The translations under genes were made by a program, and so were the position numbers. Under the pieces are notes generated by a model that saw only the letters and a program-made list of their open reading frames with translations, ran no database searches and was not told the DNA's origin. 64,000 nt of DNA, taken from positions 62,001 to 126,000 of the forward strand of contig JAFTFX010000022.1 of NCBI GenBank assembly GCA_017458225.1, given 5' to 3'. Every line of letters starts with the position of its first letter. Within the stretch, counting starts at the first letter, position 1. Positions 9,295 to 16,448 of the stretch are shown here, in pieces. Origin of the DNA: Prevotella sp. (lineage in GTDB: Bacteria > Bacteroidota > Bacteroidia > Bacteroidales > Bacteroidaceae).

Positions 9295-9675
9295 TTACTT
9301 CTTAGCCTTGGGACGCTTGGCACCGTACTTCGAGCGGCGCTGTGTGCGGCTTGCTACACCGGCGGTATCGAGCGTACCGCGAACGATGTGATAGCGAACA
9401 CCGGGAAGGTCCTTCACACGACCGCCACGCACCAGCACGATGCTGTGCTCCTGCAGGTTGTGTCCCTCTCCGGGAATGTAACTGTTGACTTCCTTCTGGT
9501 TAGTCAAACGAACACGGGCTACCTTACGCATAGCCGAATTAGGCTTCTTGGGGGTCGTCGTGTAGACACGAACGCAGACACCACGGCGCTGAGGACAGTT
9601 GTCCAGCGCAGGCGACTTCGACTTGTCGACGATTACCTTTCTGCCTTTGCGAACCAATTGTGAAATTGTAGGCAT
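9295..9675 (-). CDS. rpsL: 30S ribosomal protein S12
   Basis: 126 residues, full length. It carries the conserved decoding-centre loops [19 protein letters not shown] and [16 protein letters not shown]. The lysine in PKKPNS is the wild-type residue at the classic streptomycin-resistance position. First gene of the str-type unit; the leader and promoter lie to its right. Confidence 0.98.
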   Translation of the reverse strand: MPTISQLVRKGRKVIVDKSKSPALDNCPQRRGVCVRVYTTTPKKPNSAMRKVARVRLTNQKEVNSYIPGEGHNLQEHSIVLVRGGRVKDLPGVRYHIVRGTLDTAGVASRTQRRSKYGAKRPKAKK

Positions 9676-9767
9676 GATTTTAATTTTTTAGTTTTTTGTT
9701 TATTATATAATATTGTGTAAATCCAAATTCGGCATACCCCTGCCTAATACAGGGATATTTCGGGCTG

Positions 9768-9775
9768 CAAAGGTA
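9768..9775 (-). promoter_or_regulatory. -7 box of the rpsL-rpsG-fusA unit
   Basis: TACCTTTG on the minus strand implies a start near 9761 and a leader of about 85 nt. The leader includes a CCCTG/CAGGG hairpin (about 9736-9754), a possible site for ribosomal-protein feedback. Confidence 0.65.
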
Positions 9776-9804
9776 CAAACTTTCTGTGAAACCACCTAAT
9801 ATAT

Positions 9805-9864
9805 AAAAAGTCAAAAGCCCTACATTTTGTGTCTTTTAACAAAATATAAGACTTTTGACTATTT
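9805..9864 (-). terminator. Terminator after the DUF3467 gene
   Basis: AGTCAAAAG (9809-9817) pairs with CTTTTGACT (9852-9860). On the minus strand the stem runs into a T-rich tract, separating the DUF3467 gene from the rpsL promoter. Confidence 0.7.
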
Positions 9865-9883
9865 TTAAACACGAAAATCGCGC

Positions 9884-10204
9884 TTATGCCTCACCGCTTC
9901 CAGTGCTGAAGGGTGCAATGGTGCGTGGTCCTTGCTGTGCCTCGGGTATTTTGATAGTACCAAACTGGCGCTCGTAGCGCATGATGTTCTCCTGCAGTGC
10001 GCCCAGCAGTCGCTTGGCATGTTCAGGTGCCATGATGATGCGGCTTTTCACGTTAGCCTTCGGCAGACCCGGCAGCATGCGTGCAAAGTCGAGGATGAAG
10101 TCACTGCTTGAGTGGGTGATAACGGCCAGGTTGGCATATTCGCCCTGTGCCACGTCGGGTGTCAGTTCAATCTGCAGTCCCTGTTGTTTGTTGTTCTCTT
10201 CCAT
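9884..10204 (-). CDS. DUF3467 family protein
   Basis: 106 residues from the ATG at 10204 (MEENNKQQG). An upstream in-frame TTG at 10231 is rejected because it lies in the -7 promoter box and would not be transcribed. The body matches DUF3467 (EYANLAVITHSSSDFILDFARMLPG, RIIMAPEHAKRLLGAL), a small conserved protein of Bacteroidetes and some other phyla. Biochemical function is unknown. No signal peptide or membrane segment. It is a monocistron with a canonical promoter and terminator. Confidence 0.85.
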   Translation of the reverse strand: MEENNKQQGLQIELTPDVAQGEYANLAVITHSSSDFILDFARMLPGLPKANVKSRIIMAPEHAKRLLGALQENIMRYERQFGTIKIPEAQQGPRTIAPFSTGSGEA

Positions 10205-10228
10205 TTGTTCTCTTGTTTTTTTACTCAG

Positions 10229-10260
10229 CAAAGGTACAAGTATTTTTCAGAACCGTCAAA
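10229..10260 (-). promoter_or_regulatory. Promoter of the DUF3467 gene (duplicated copy 1)
   Basis: TTTG (10257-10260), 20-nt spacer, TACCTTTG (10229-10236). The 34 nt 10228-10261 recur at 11108-11141 with one mismatch, ahead of the PIN antitoxin gene. Confidence 0.85.
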
Positions 10261-10309
10261 TATTTCTCCACCTTTTTTCGCAGCGAAAAATCTTTTTGCG
10301 TATTTTGCA

Positions 10310-10513
10310 TACACTGCTGTCACTAAACAGGTGCTGACACTAACGGCATTCTCTTCGCTCGTTAATATCTTGTTTCGCTGCAGTTAATACTGAATCTCGC
10401 TGTAGTTAATATCAAGTCTCGCTGCAATTAATATCAAACCTCGCTGTAGTCTGACGTTAATTGCAGCGAGATTCAGTATTAACTGCAGCGAGACTTGACG
10501 TTAGTCAGAGCGC
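10310..10513. repeat. Composite repeat element, 22-nt period with inverted half (locus B)
   Basis: The module TACACTGCTGTCACT (10310-10324) is followed by tandem units whose TCGCT cores start at 10355, 10375, 10397, 10419 and 10441 (spacing 20, 22, 22, 22). Three inverted units follow with AGCG cores at 10465, 10487 and 10509. The lattice continues at 22 nt through the inversion. Unit text is like CTCGCTGCAATTAATATCAA. The same module and unit family occur at 49578-49867. Non-coding; no stretch of non-repeated spacers, so it is not a CRISPR array. Confidence 0.85.
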
Positions 10514-10550
10514 AACTTGCCGTCCGTTGATGTCTCCCTCTTTAGCCCCA

Positions 10551-10585
10551 TCAGGCGGCAGCACCGCTGGGATGCTGCCGCCTGA
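10551..10585. terminator. Hairpin after relic small-peptide gene
   Basis: TCAGGCGGCAGCA (10551-10563) pairs perfectly with TGCTGCCGCCTGA (10573-10585). A near-copy lies at 11226-11254 after the intact small-peptide gene. Confidence 0.8.
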
Positions 10586-10617
10586 AAAATTGAATTGTTG
10601 TATTCTGAGTGGGGAGG

Positions 10618-10656
10618 TTAGTCCTCGTCGTCCCAGAAGAAGTTGCCGTTATCATG
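10618..10656 (-). pseudogene. Relic 3' end of a small-peptide gene
   Basis: The last codons read HDNGNFFWDDED and a TAA stop. The DNA from this stop through the following hairpin closely matches the 3' end and downstream hairpin of the intact peptide gene at 11290-11463. The 5' part is missing and the truncated PIN gene runs into it, which points to a recombination joint near 10655. Confidence 0.7.
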
Positions 10657-10861
10657 TCTTTATAAATTCATCGAGAGTGACAAGATTGAGCTGTGGAAAC
10701 GGTGTTGCCCGTAATATGTTGAAATGATTATCCTCTGAAACCAAATAATCTGCGCCTGCTGCAAAGGCGCAATCTACAAACTTATTGTCGTCGGGGTCTG
10801 CACTAATAATGTTCATTCGGAAAAAGGGGTCTACAAGAGTCACTATAACAACAGGATGCAT
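10652..10861 (-). pseudogene. Truncated PIN-domain toxin
   Basis: 69 residues. The C-terminal half (ISADPDDNKFVDCAFAAGA, SEDNHFNILRATPFPQ) closely matches the 135-aa PIN toxin at 51590-51997. The first two PIN acidic positions (Asp in VLDTN, Glu in NEILAEYEE of the intact copy) are absent and only a short stretch (MHPVVIVTLVDPF) precedes the DPDD block. It begins 3 nt after the antitoxin stop, as expected for the original operon, so the deletion removed the start of the toxin. PIN proteins are Mg-dependent RNases; this copy is very probably inactive. Confidence 0.75.
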
Positions 10862-10864
10862 GGT

Positions 10865-11086
10865 CTATTTGTTATAAGGTGTACGAAAATGGGAACCACG
10901 AAGAGCCTGTAGTTTTTCTTCATTCCAATCGCCGTTCTCCCAAAGTTGGTCCATCTCGTCATCTATCTGCTTAGCATAGAATGCGGCCAGTTGTTTCCTC
11001 AGTTGTTCCAATCCTACTGCTGACTTGATGTGTGATACCAAGTTAAATACATGTACCTGTGCTGGACTAAAAGTGATTGCTTCCAT
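10865..11086 (-). CDS. Antitoxin-like partner of the truncated PIN gene
   Basis: 73 residues, paralogous to the 78-aa protein at 51997-52233: both begin MEA and share FxxxQxxxxxLVS, helical regions with LxQYFAK/LAAFYAK, a DxLW motif and an RTPY ending. By position (directly upstream of a PIN gene) it is the antitoxin, but it matches no antitoxin DNA-binding fold I can name. Its toxin is broken, so it may persist as an orphan or solitary antitoxin. It has a full promoter that duplicates the DUF3467 promoter. Confidence 0.7.
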   Translation of the reverse strand: MEAITFSPAQVHVFNLVSHIKSAVGLEQLRKQLAAFYAKQIDDEMDQLWENGDWNEEKLQALRGSHFRTPYNK

Positions 11087-11108
11087 AAATTATAAATCTT
11101 TAGTGTTG

Positions 11109-11140
11109 CAAAGATACAAGTATTTTTCAGAACCGTCAAA
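11109..11140 (-). promoter_or_regulatory. Promoter of the antitoxin gene (duplicated copy 2)
   Basis: TTTG, 20-nt spacer, TATCTTTG. It is within a 34-nt block (11108-11141) identical to 10228-10261 at all but one base. Confidence 0.85.
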
Positions 11141-11225
11141 TTTTCCCCTGTTTTTTTGCCGATAGGCGGAAAGTGGTGGGGGCTAAAGCGGCGGACTTTA
11201 AAACGGCGGACGTTTCAAACCCATC

Positions 11226-11254
11226 AGGCGGCAGCACCGCTGGGATGCTGCCGC
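11226..11254. terminator. Hairpin after small-peptide gene 1
   Basis: GCGGCAGCA pairs with TGCTGCCGC around an 9-nt loop. It is a near-copy of the hairpin at 10551-10585. The rest of 11142-11225 holds only short CGGCGGAC direct repeats. Confidence 0.65.
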
Positions 11255-11289
11255 TTGGATGATTGGAATGTTGTTCTGAGTGGGGGAGG

Positions 11290-11463
11290 TTAGTCCTCGT
11301 CGTCCCAGAAGCCGCCGCGAGAATCAACGCCGCCACCGACGAAGTCGCCGTTGCCTTTTCCTAGGCCATCAACGCCTGTAACGTCTGTGACCGAGTTGCT
11401 TTGCATTAACGACTGCACTTCGACCAGCAAAATGTTTGTATTTGGTTTGATATACTTTTTCAT
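11290..11463 (-). CDS. Small peptide, MKKYIKP-type, partner of the 1515-aa protein
   Basis: 57 residues from the ATG at 11463 (MKKYIKPNTNILLVEVQSLM), chosen over an ATG four codons upstream because the MKK-Y-xP start is typical of this class. After the leader-like N-terminus the chain is glycine and aspartate rich and ends FWDDED. There is no signal peptide or transmembrane helix. It lies 22 nt after the stop of the giant secreted protein and before a hairpin. I know many such short hypothetical peptides in Prevotella but no assigned function; a structural partner, regulator or peptide precursor are all possible. Confidence 0.7.
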   Translation of the reverse strand: MKKYIKPNTNILLVEVQSLMQSNSVTDVTGVDGLGKGNGDFVGGGVDSRGGFWDDED

Positions 11464-11485
11464 TGTCAAAATCATTTTTTGTTAA

Positions 11486-14400
11486 TTACTTAATCACAAC
11501 TTTCTTGCCATTCTTGATGAAGAGACCCTTTTGAGCCTTCTCTACGCGCTGACCCTGCAGGTTGTAGACGGTGCCTTCAATGGCCTTTGTCTCGGCATTG
11601 ATACCCTCGATGCCAGTCGTCTCGTCACCGTCAATGAAGAAGCTCAGAGCGCGAGCATTAACCGTCTGGTCAATCTGGATATAAGCACGATAGGGGTTGA
11701 TGGTGGCACCGGCTGTACCCACTGAGTAGATCTTGTTGCTGCTCAGCACGTAGTTCTTCTCGGCATTCGTGATGTCAGTAGTGGTGTAAGCACCTTTCAA
11801 CGAAGCCTCGCTCTTGGTGATAGCAGGAGAGGCAGCGGTAGCGGACACGCCTACGTTGCTCAGAGTGATTTCCGTCTTGTCAGAAGTTGAGCGCATCAAG
11901 AACGGCTCGTTAGCCACGCTTGCAGCTGCGCTTGTGAAGCCCAGAGCACCAGTCTCCTTATTATAGCTGTCAAGCACAGCGATATTGTCCACGCCGCTCA
12001 CTGCGAACGGATAGACTGCTGTTGCCCAACGGTCAGCGGTCAGCGAGCGAGTAATCTTCACCGTAGGATAGGTGCCGGGAGCGTAGGTGGGAACAGTGCC
12101 GTCGGCAAATTCGAGGGCTGAAGCCGTGCGGAGGTCGATGTTACCCATAACAAGTTGGCGCTGAACATGTCCTCCCATATTGATACGATTGATGTTGAGA
12201 ATATAATTACCATCAGCAGGCACAGCAAAGTAGCCTTCGTAATTAGCCCAGGCTTTTGTACTTGAATTGCCATTCTGAGCTGTACCACTTACAGTAACGA
12301 CACCACTTATTGCCAGAGGATTCTCACCGTTCTCATCAGTAATACTAATAGTTGACTCTGATGGTTCTGTCCAACCAGCATACTTGAATGCCAGTTTATA
12401 AGTGCGGTTAGCCTTTAGAGGCAGCGTATAACCTTCAACTTTACCATAGTTGGTGCTGATTTTAGTGAAGAGAGCTACATTGTGATTAACAGCAGCAAGA
12501 CCAGGATTGCTGTCTGTTCCATCACCTTTAATTCCATTGACATGATTGAACACACGGGTAGCGTACATCGAGCCTTCTGCATTTCCACTGAGTGCAGGAT
12601 CATACCAGCCATAAGCTTTCGATTTATCCGTAGTTGCCAAAGTTGAGTAATCCCAGTAGATAGCATTCACCTCACCATCATTAGCTACCATGGCACTGGT
12701 TGCAGTGGTTAGAGCTGTAGTAGCAGCAACGACGGCGGCACCAGATGCGGTCTCGGGAACGATGGCCTTGGCTGCAGCGAGAGCCACAATAGCGTCTACG
12801 TTGTTATAAGGTGCGTATTCTTTATTCTCAAAACCAAGAGTCTTAGCCTCAGCAGCATCAATTGCATCAGCCAAAGCTTCTTTCTCTGCGTCAGTAGGCT
12901 TGGCATCAAAACGTACCAGTGAGAAGTCGTTGTAGCATATCCATGCACCCCGATCGCCGTCATTTCCATAGCGATGTGGCTTGTTGATACCGAACGTGAT
13001 AGAACCTGTGGTCTCTCCTTCGTCTGCTGTGACGTATACATATACATCATTTGAGTATTTCCCTGCATCGAAGTAAGCCTGAGCACTTGATTGTGTGTCA
13101 GGGTAATACTTTCCATTGATTTCAACATCACCACTAGCCAGACTAGCGTCTGCAGGGTAGTCAAACAAAGAATACAACTGTACCTTCTGATCATTGGCAT
13201 AAACGTAGGTTAGGCCAGCTGCGCCACCTACATTGGCAACATCACCATACCAAGTGATTCGTTCCAATGCTTTCACGCTTAGGCGATACAAACCAGGTGT
13301 AAGTCCTGAAACAGTTTCTTTGAAAATCTCCAGAGGCCCACTGTCTCGCTCTTTTCCACCACCTTGCTTCCAGCTTTGACTATTCGTACCGCCGGTTCCT
13401 GTAATAGCGATGTCAGTCTCTCCATAGTTTGCACTCAATTCTGAAGCCATAGCAGCCTGAGTTGATGCGCTAATCCCAGCCGATGTAGCCACTGCAGCGG
13501 CTTGTGCGTCCTTTAGAGCTTGCATCTGCAGTTTATGAGCAGTTGTCGTCGCGTCTTCAAACTGCCAAACAGTTGAATTAGTCGTCGAAGACTTTACACG
13601 GTTACCATCGGCAGTGTCAATATACATCTTACCGCCATAGCTGCTACTGGCCGTGGTGTTTCTGTTAATTACATAATAACCGCCATCTGTGGCTTCAACC
13701 TCAAAATTCGGATAGGTGTTATTGTCAGTAAACAAAGTTCCTCCATCGCCATCAAACAGGTGGAACCAGTTGTCAATGAAAATAAATTCTGTGATATTGT
13801 TGGCATTAGTGGTAACTCTCATTGGAACACCATAGTCATCGGCGATGGCCTGAGTGTTATAATTGCCGCCACGGCTGAGGTATTTGTATCCAGAAGTCCT
13901 GAGGAAGTAATAGCCATCGAATATTGCAGGGGTCTTCAGTACAATGTTCTGTGCTTCGTTATATGTGCTACCTTCTGAATAACCGATAGCACCAGCAGGA
14001 ATAGCCAAGGTGTAGTCGGTTGCAGCCGTCACTGTGGGAACGGTGAAGGTGAAGCCGTTAGCAGTAGGAGTAACGGAGATGGAGTTGCCGCCAAAGGTCA
14101 CTCCACTAAAGTCTGTAGTCAGAGAGGCCGATGTGTCAGTTGTTGTTGCATCTGGATAGGATACAGTAACTGTGTTGCCCTCTTGGATGTAAGCTACATT
14201 GGCAGAGGCAGAGCCTACCACATAAGTGTGGGCTGCCACGGAGATTTCCAGATTGTTCGAAGAAGAAGATTTTACATAGTAGCGAGTAGCAGACAGACTG
14301 TTGTCTTCGGCTGTGAAGTGAGCTGTCACCGTACTTTCATTCTCTATCAGGATATCTGGATTGGTCGTATAAACGATGTTTGTCAATGTCGTGGCAGTTG

Positions 14401-16033
14401 CTAAGTAATTGTCGGCAGCAGTTGCCACATCAAAATAGTACCACTGTCCGGCGACCATAGCTCCGCCATCAGGCAAAGCAAGTGCTTCACCGCCGACTGT
14501 GGGGCCGTAATAGAAAAGCTGGAAGTTGTCGAAGACAGTCCAAGCCCCAGCATTCTTCTCGCGGAAACCAACGGTAAGATTACCGTCAGTGACGTTAACA
14601 TCTGTATAGATGCGTCCCCATGTTGCATCATTGAACATATTCACGACCTGATCTTTGGCAGCATTGCTTGTTACTGTCTGTGTGACGGTTGCCGTGGATT
14701 CGCCAAGAGCAGTCGTTGCATAAAGTTCCTGCTGGTTCTGATCGCGCCATGCGGCTTGAACGTAAACGCGATACAGTCCATTAGGCATGTTAGTGAGACT
14801 CTGCGAGAACTCTCCTTGACCATGGTAGATTTCATAGCCTCGATCTTCATTTTTATCTGCTGTGATACGGTTTAAGTTGCCAGTGCCAGGATTGGCATAA
14901 GTCCAGTTCTCGTTGCTGATGGCAGCATTCAGGTTGGCGTTCTTCAGCAGGCCGGTGAGATTGGCTGGTGAGGAAGAAGATACCGTGTTGCCGAGATAAG
15001 CGAGCGTTACATTGTCGAAATTAGACCAAAGGTGCTCAGCCGTTGCAGCACCACTGATAGTTATTGTCAATGTCCCATCTGTTACCTTAGCCACAACGTC
15101 ATTATAGCGCCATCCTTGATAAGTGCCGTCTCCGCCAATTGTCGTGACGGATCCGTCTGCCTTGATATTTCCATTGGCATCACCGTTGACCATGAAATAA
15201 CTTTCGTATCCGTTGGCTATAAGTTTCTGCCAAATTTTGTCAGGAGAATTCGCAATCTGAGCAGCAACCTTTACGCGATAGTAACCATTAGGCAGGTTGC
15301 TGATAGTCTGGCTGTATGTCTGGTTCCATGATGCTGCTCCCCAATTGCTTGGCTCAAAGAAACCTGCGTTTCCGTCAAACCCGTTTTTCGCGTTGCGAGA
15401 AACTGTGCCACTGGCTGCAGTCCAACCAGAGCCATCAGATGCAGCATTAGGGTTGGCAATATGTGCGGTCATGTCAATAGACCCATTTGCAGCGATGTAA
15501 GCATCCAGATAGGTCCTATAATCAGACTCGGTGACAAATTGCCAAATAGTCAACGCTTCATCAAGGCCAGCCTGTTCGTTAGAGTTAGCAGCAATGCGAT
15601 TGGCATTTGATGTGTTGATGTATACGTAGGCATTGTCTGTACCGTTCCAGGCATAACTGTGAATCTTATACTTACTGTCTGTACCAGTGGCTACAAGCTG
15701 CATATTCACCTCGCCTGCATAGCTCTGACCAACAAAACTTGAACTTACTTCTGCCCAATACTTGCCCCAGAAGTAACCTGTGGCATTGTTTTGCATGCGC
15801 AACTTCACGTAGCCTTCTACGTCAGAAGTTTCGATCGTCCATGCACAACCAGCAGGCTTTACATAGGGGACAGAACCACCGTCGGTGGTAAGGAATAACT
15901 GCGTGGAAGGGTTATAAAGATAATAAGTTTCTCCTGTGGATGGTTCAGAAGCCGTTGGTTGGCCCCACGCCAAATTGCCCCCCCCAGTAAGCATAGTGAG
16001 GGCTGTTAATAAAAATAATTTTAGTTTTCTCAT
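11486..16033 (-). CDS. Giant secreted multidomain protein (1515 aa)
   Basis: Signal peptide 1-24 (ending NLAWG), then a beta-trefoil-like segment (TYYLYNPSTQLFLTTDGG), several galactose-binding/CBM-like jelly-roll modules (LPNGYYRVKVAAQ near 250, MPNGLYRVYVQAAW near 420, LTPGLYRLSVKALERITWYG near 925), a further module (TYKLAFKYAGW) and a C-terminal region ending VYNLQGQRVE then KGLFIKNGKKVVIK. The ending resembles T9SS-type sorting or surface domains common in Prevotella. No catalytic domain is evident, so it is probably a surface adhesin or glycan-binding protein. The protein is similar in plan to the 1416-aa neighbour. No TAnnTTTG box was found directly upstream; a hairpin separates it from the preceding unit. 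Confidence 0.8.
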   Translation of the reverse strand: MRKLKLFLLTALTMLTGGGNLAWGQPTASEPSTGETYYLYNPSTQLFLTTDGGSVPYVKPAGCAWTIETSDVEGYVKLRMQNNATGYFWGKYWAEVSSSFVGQSYAGEVNMQLVATGTDSKYKIHSYAWNGTDNAYVYINTSNANRIAANSNEQAGLDEALTIWQFVTESDYRTYLDAYIAANGSIDMTAHIANPNAASDGSGWTAASGTVSRNAKNGFDGNAGFFEPSNWGAASWNQTYSQTISNLPNGYYRVKVAAQIANSPDKIWQKLIANGYESYFMVNGDANGNIKADGSVTTIGGDGTYQGWRYNDVVAKVTDGTLTITISGAATAEHLWSNFDNVTLAYLGNTVSSSSPANLTGLLKNANLNAAISNENWTYANPGTGNLNRITADKNEDRGYEIYHGQGEFSQSLTNMPNGLYRVYVQAAWRDQNQQELYATTALGESTATVTQTVTSNAAKDQVVNMFNDATWGRIYTDVNVTDGNLTVGFREKNAGAWTVFDNFQLFYYGPTVGGEALALPDGGAMVAGQWYYFDVATAADNYLATATTLTNIVYTTNPDILIENESTVTAHFTAEDNSLSATRYYVKSSSSNNLEISVAAHTYVVGSASANVAYIQEGNTVTVSYPDATTTDTSASLTTDFSGVTFGGNSISVTPTANGFTFTVPTVTAATDYTLAIPAGAIGYSEGSTYNEAQNIVLKTPAIFDGYYFLRTSGYKYLSRGGNYNTQAIADDYGVPMRVTTNANNITEFIFIDNWFHLFDGDGGTLFTDNNTYPNFEVEATDGGYYVINRNTTASSSYGGKMYIDTADGNRVKSSTTNSTVWQFEDATTTAHKLQMQALKDAQAAAVATSAGISASTQAAMASELSANYGETDIAITGTGGTNSQSWKQGGGKERDSGPLEIFKETVSGLTPGLYRLSVKALERITWYGDVANVGGAAGLTYVYANDQKVQLYSLFDYPADASLASGDVEINGKYYPDTQSSAQAYFDAGKYSNDVYVYVTADEGETTGSITFGINKPHRYGNDGDRGAWICYNDFSLVRFDAKPTDAEKEALADAIDAAEAKTLGFENKEYAPYNNVDAIVALAAAKAIVPETASGAAVVAATTALTTATSAMVANDGEVNAIYWDYSTLATTDKSKAYGWYDPALSGNAEGSMYATRVFNHVNGIKGDGTDSNPGLAAVNHNVALFTKISTNYGKVEGYTLPLKANRTYKLAFKYAGWTEPSESTISITDENGENPLAISGVVTVSGTAQNGNSSTKAWANYEGYFAVPADGNYILNINRINMGGHVQRQLVMGNIDLRTASALEFADGTVPTYAPGTYPTVKITRSLTADRWATAVYPFAVSGVDNIAVLDSYNKETGALGFTSAAASVANEPFLMRSTSDKTEITLSNVGVSATAASPAITKSEASLKGAYTTTDITNAEKNYVLSSNKIYSVGTAGATINPYRAYIQIDQTVNARALSFFIDGDETTGIEGINAETKAIEGTVYNLQGQRVEKAQKGLFIKNGKKVVIK

Positions 16034-16084
16034 GTAAAAATAGTAGTTAAATTATTTTGTAATAGTTGTTGTTTCTTTTCTACA

Positions 16085-16125
16085 GGCTACAGCGACAGTG
16101 CTTGTGTCGCACTGCCGCTGTAGCC
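16085..16125. terminator. Hairpin after small-peptide gene 2
   Basis: GGCTACAGCGACAGTGC (16085-16101) pairs with GCACTGCCGCTGTAGCC (16109-16125) with one mismatch. It closes the 20699-16155 unit before the next giant gene. Confidence 0.75.
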
Positions 16126-16154
16126 GTCAGCGTGTTATGATGGTATTTTTTGCG

Positions 16155-16376
16155 TTACCACTGTTCTTCATCCATTTCGTCGTCTTCCCACTGGTTGCGG
16201 GCATTGCCGCGACCACGGCGACGAGAGAAATCACCAGGATCATTACCTCCGTCACCAAGATCTTCGCCCAGACCATCGGTGGGCGCGTCACCGTTGATGG
16301 AACCGTTGCAGAGGTGGAAGTCGGTGGCAAGGAGCGTCACCAGGGCTTCGGGTGTCATATATGTTTTCTTGCACAT
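16155..16376 (-). CDS. Small peptide, partner of the 1416-aa protein
   Basis: 73 residues from ATG 16376 (MCKKTYMTPEALVTLLATDF). Same plan as the peptide at 11290: KK-Y-xP start, hydrophobic stretch, then a glycine/aspartate-rich region, basic RRRGRG, and an acidic tryptophan-containing end (QWEDDEMDEEQW). Not exported by any visible signal. It lies 72 nt after the giant gene. Function unknown; the repeated pairing with giant secreted proteins is its most informative feature. Confidence 0.7.
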   Translation of the reverse strand: MCKKTYMTPEALVTLLATDFHLCNGSINGDAPTDGLGEDLGDGGNDPGDFSRRRGRGNARNQWEDDEMDEEQW

Positions 16377-16448
16377 AGTAGAATCTTCTTTTTGTTGATG
16401 AAACATTCTTTGTCAAGCAAAGCGACCGAGGTCGAGTGCTCTAATTCT

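Noticed and set aside
10310-10513. CRISPR array
   Set aside because: Units are contiguous, 22 nt, degenerate and partly inverted; there are no unique spacers and no cas genes. The same holds for 49711-49867.
11136-11336. 66-codon minus-strand open frame
   Set aside because: It overlaps the hairpin and the peptide gene in another frame and has no coding character.
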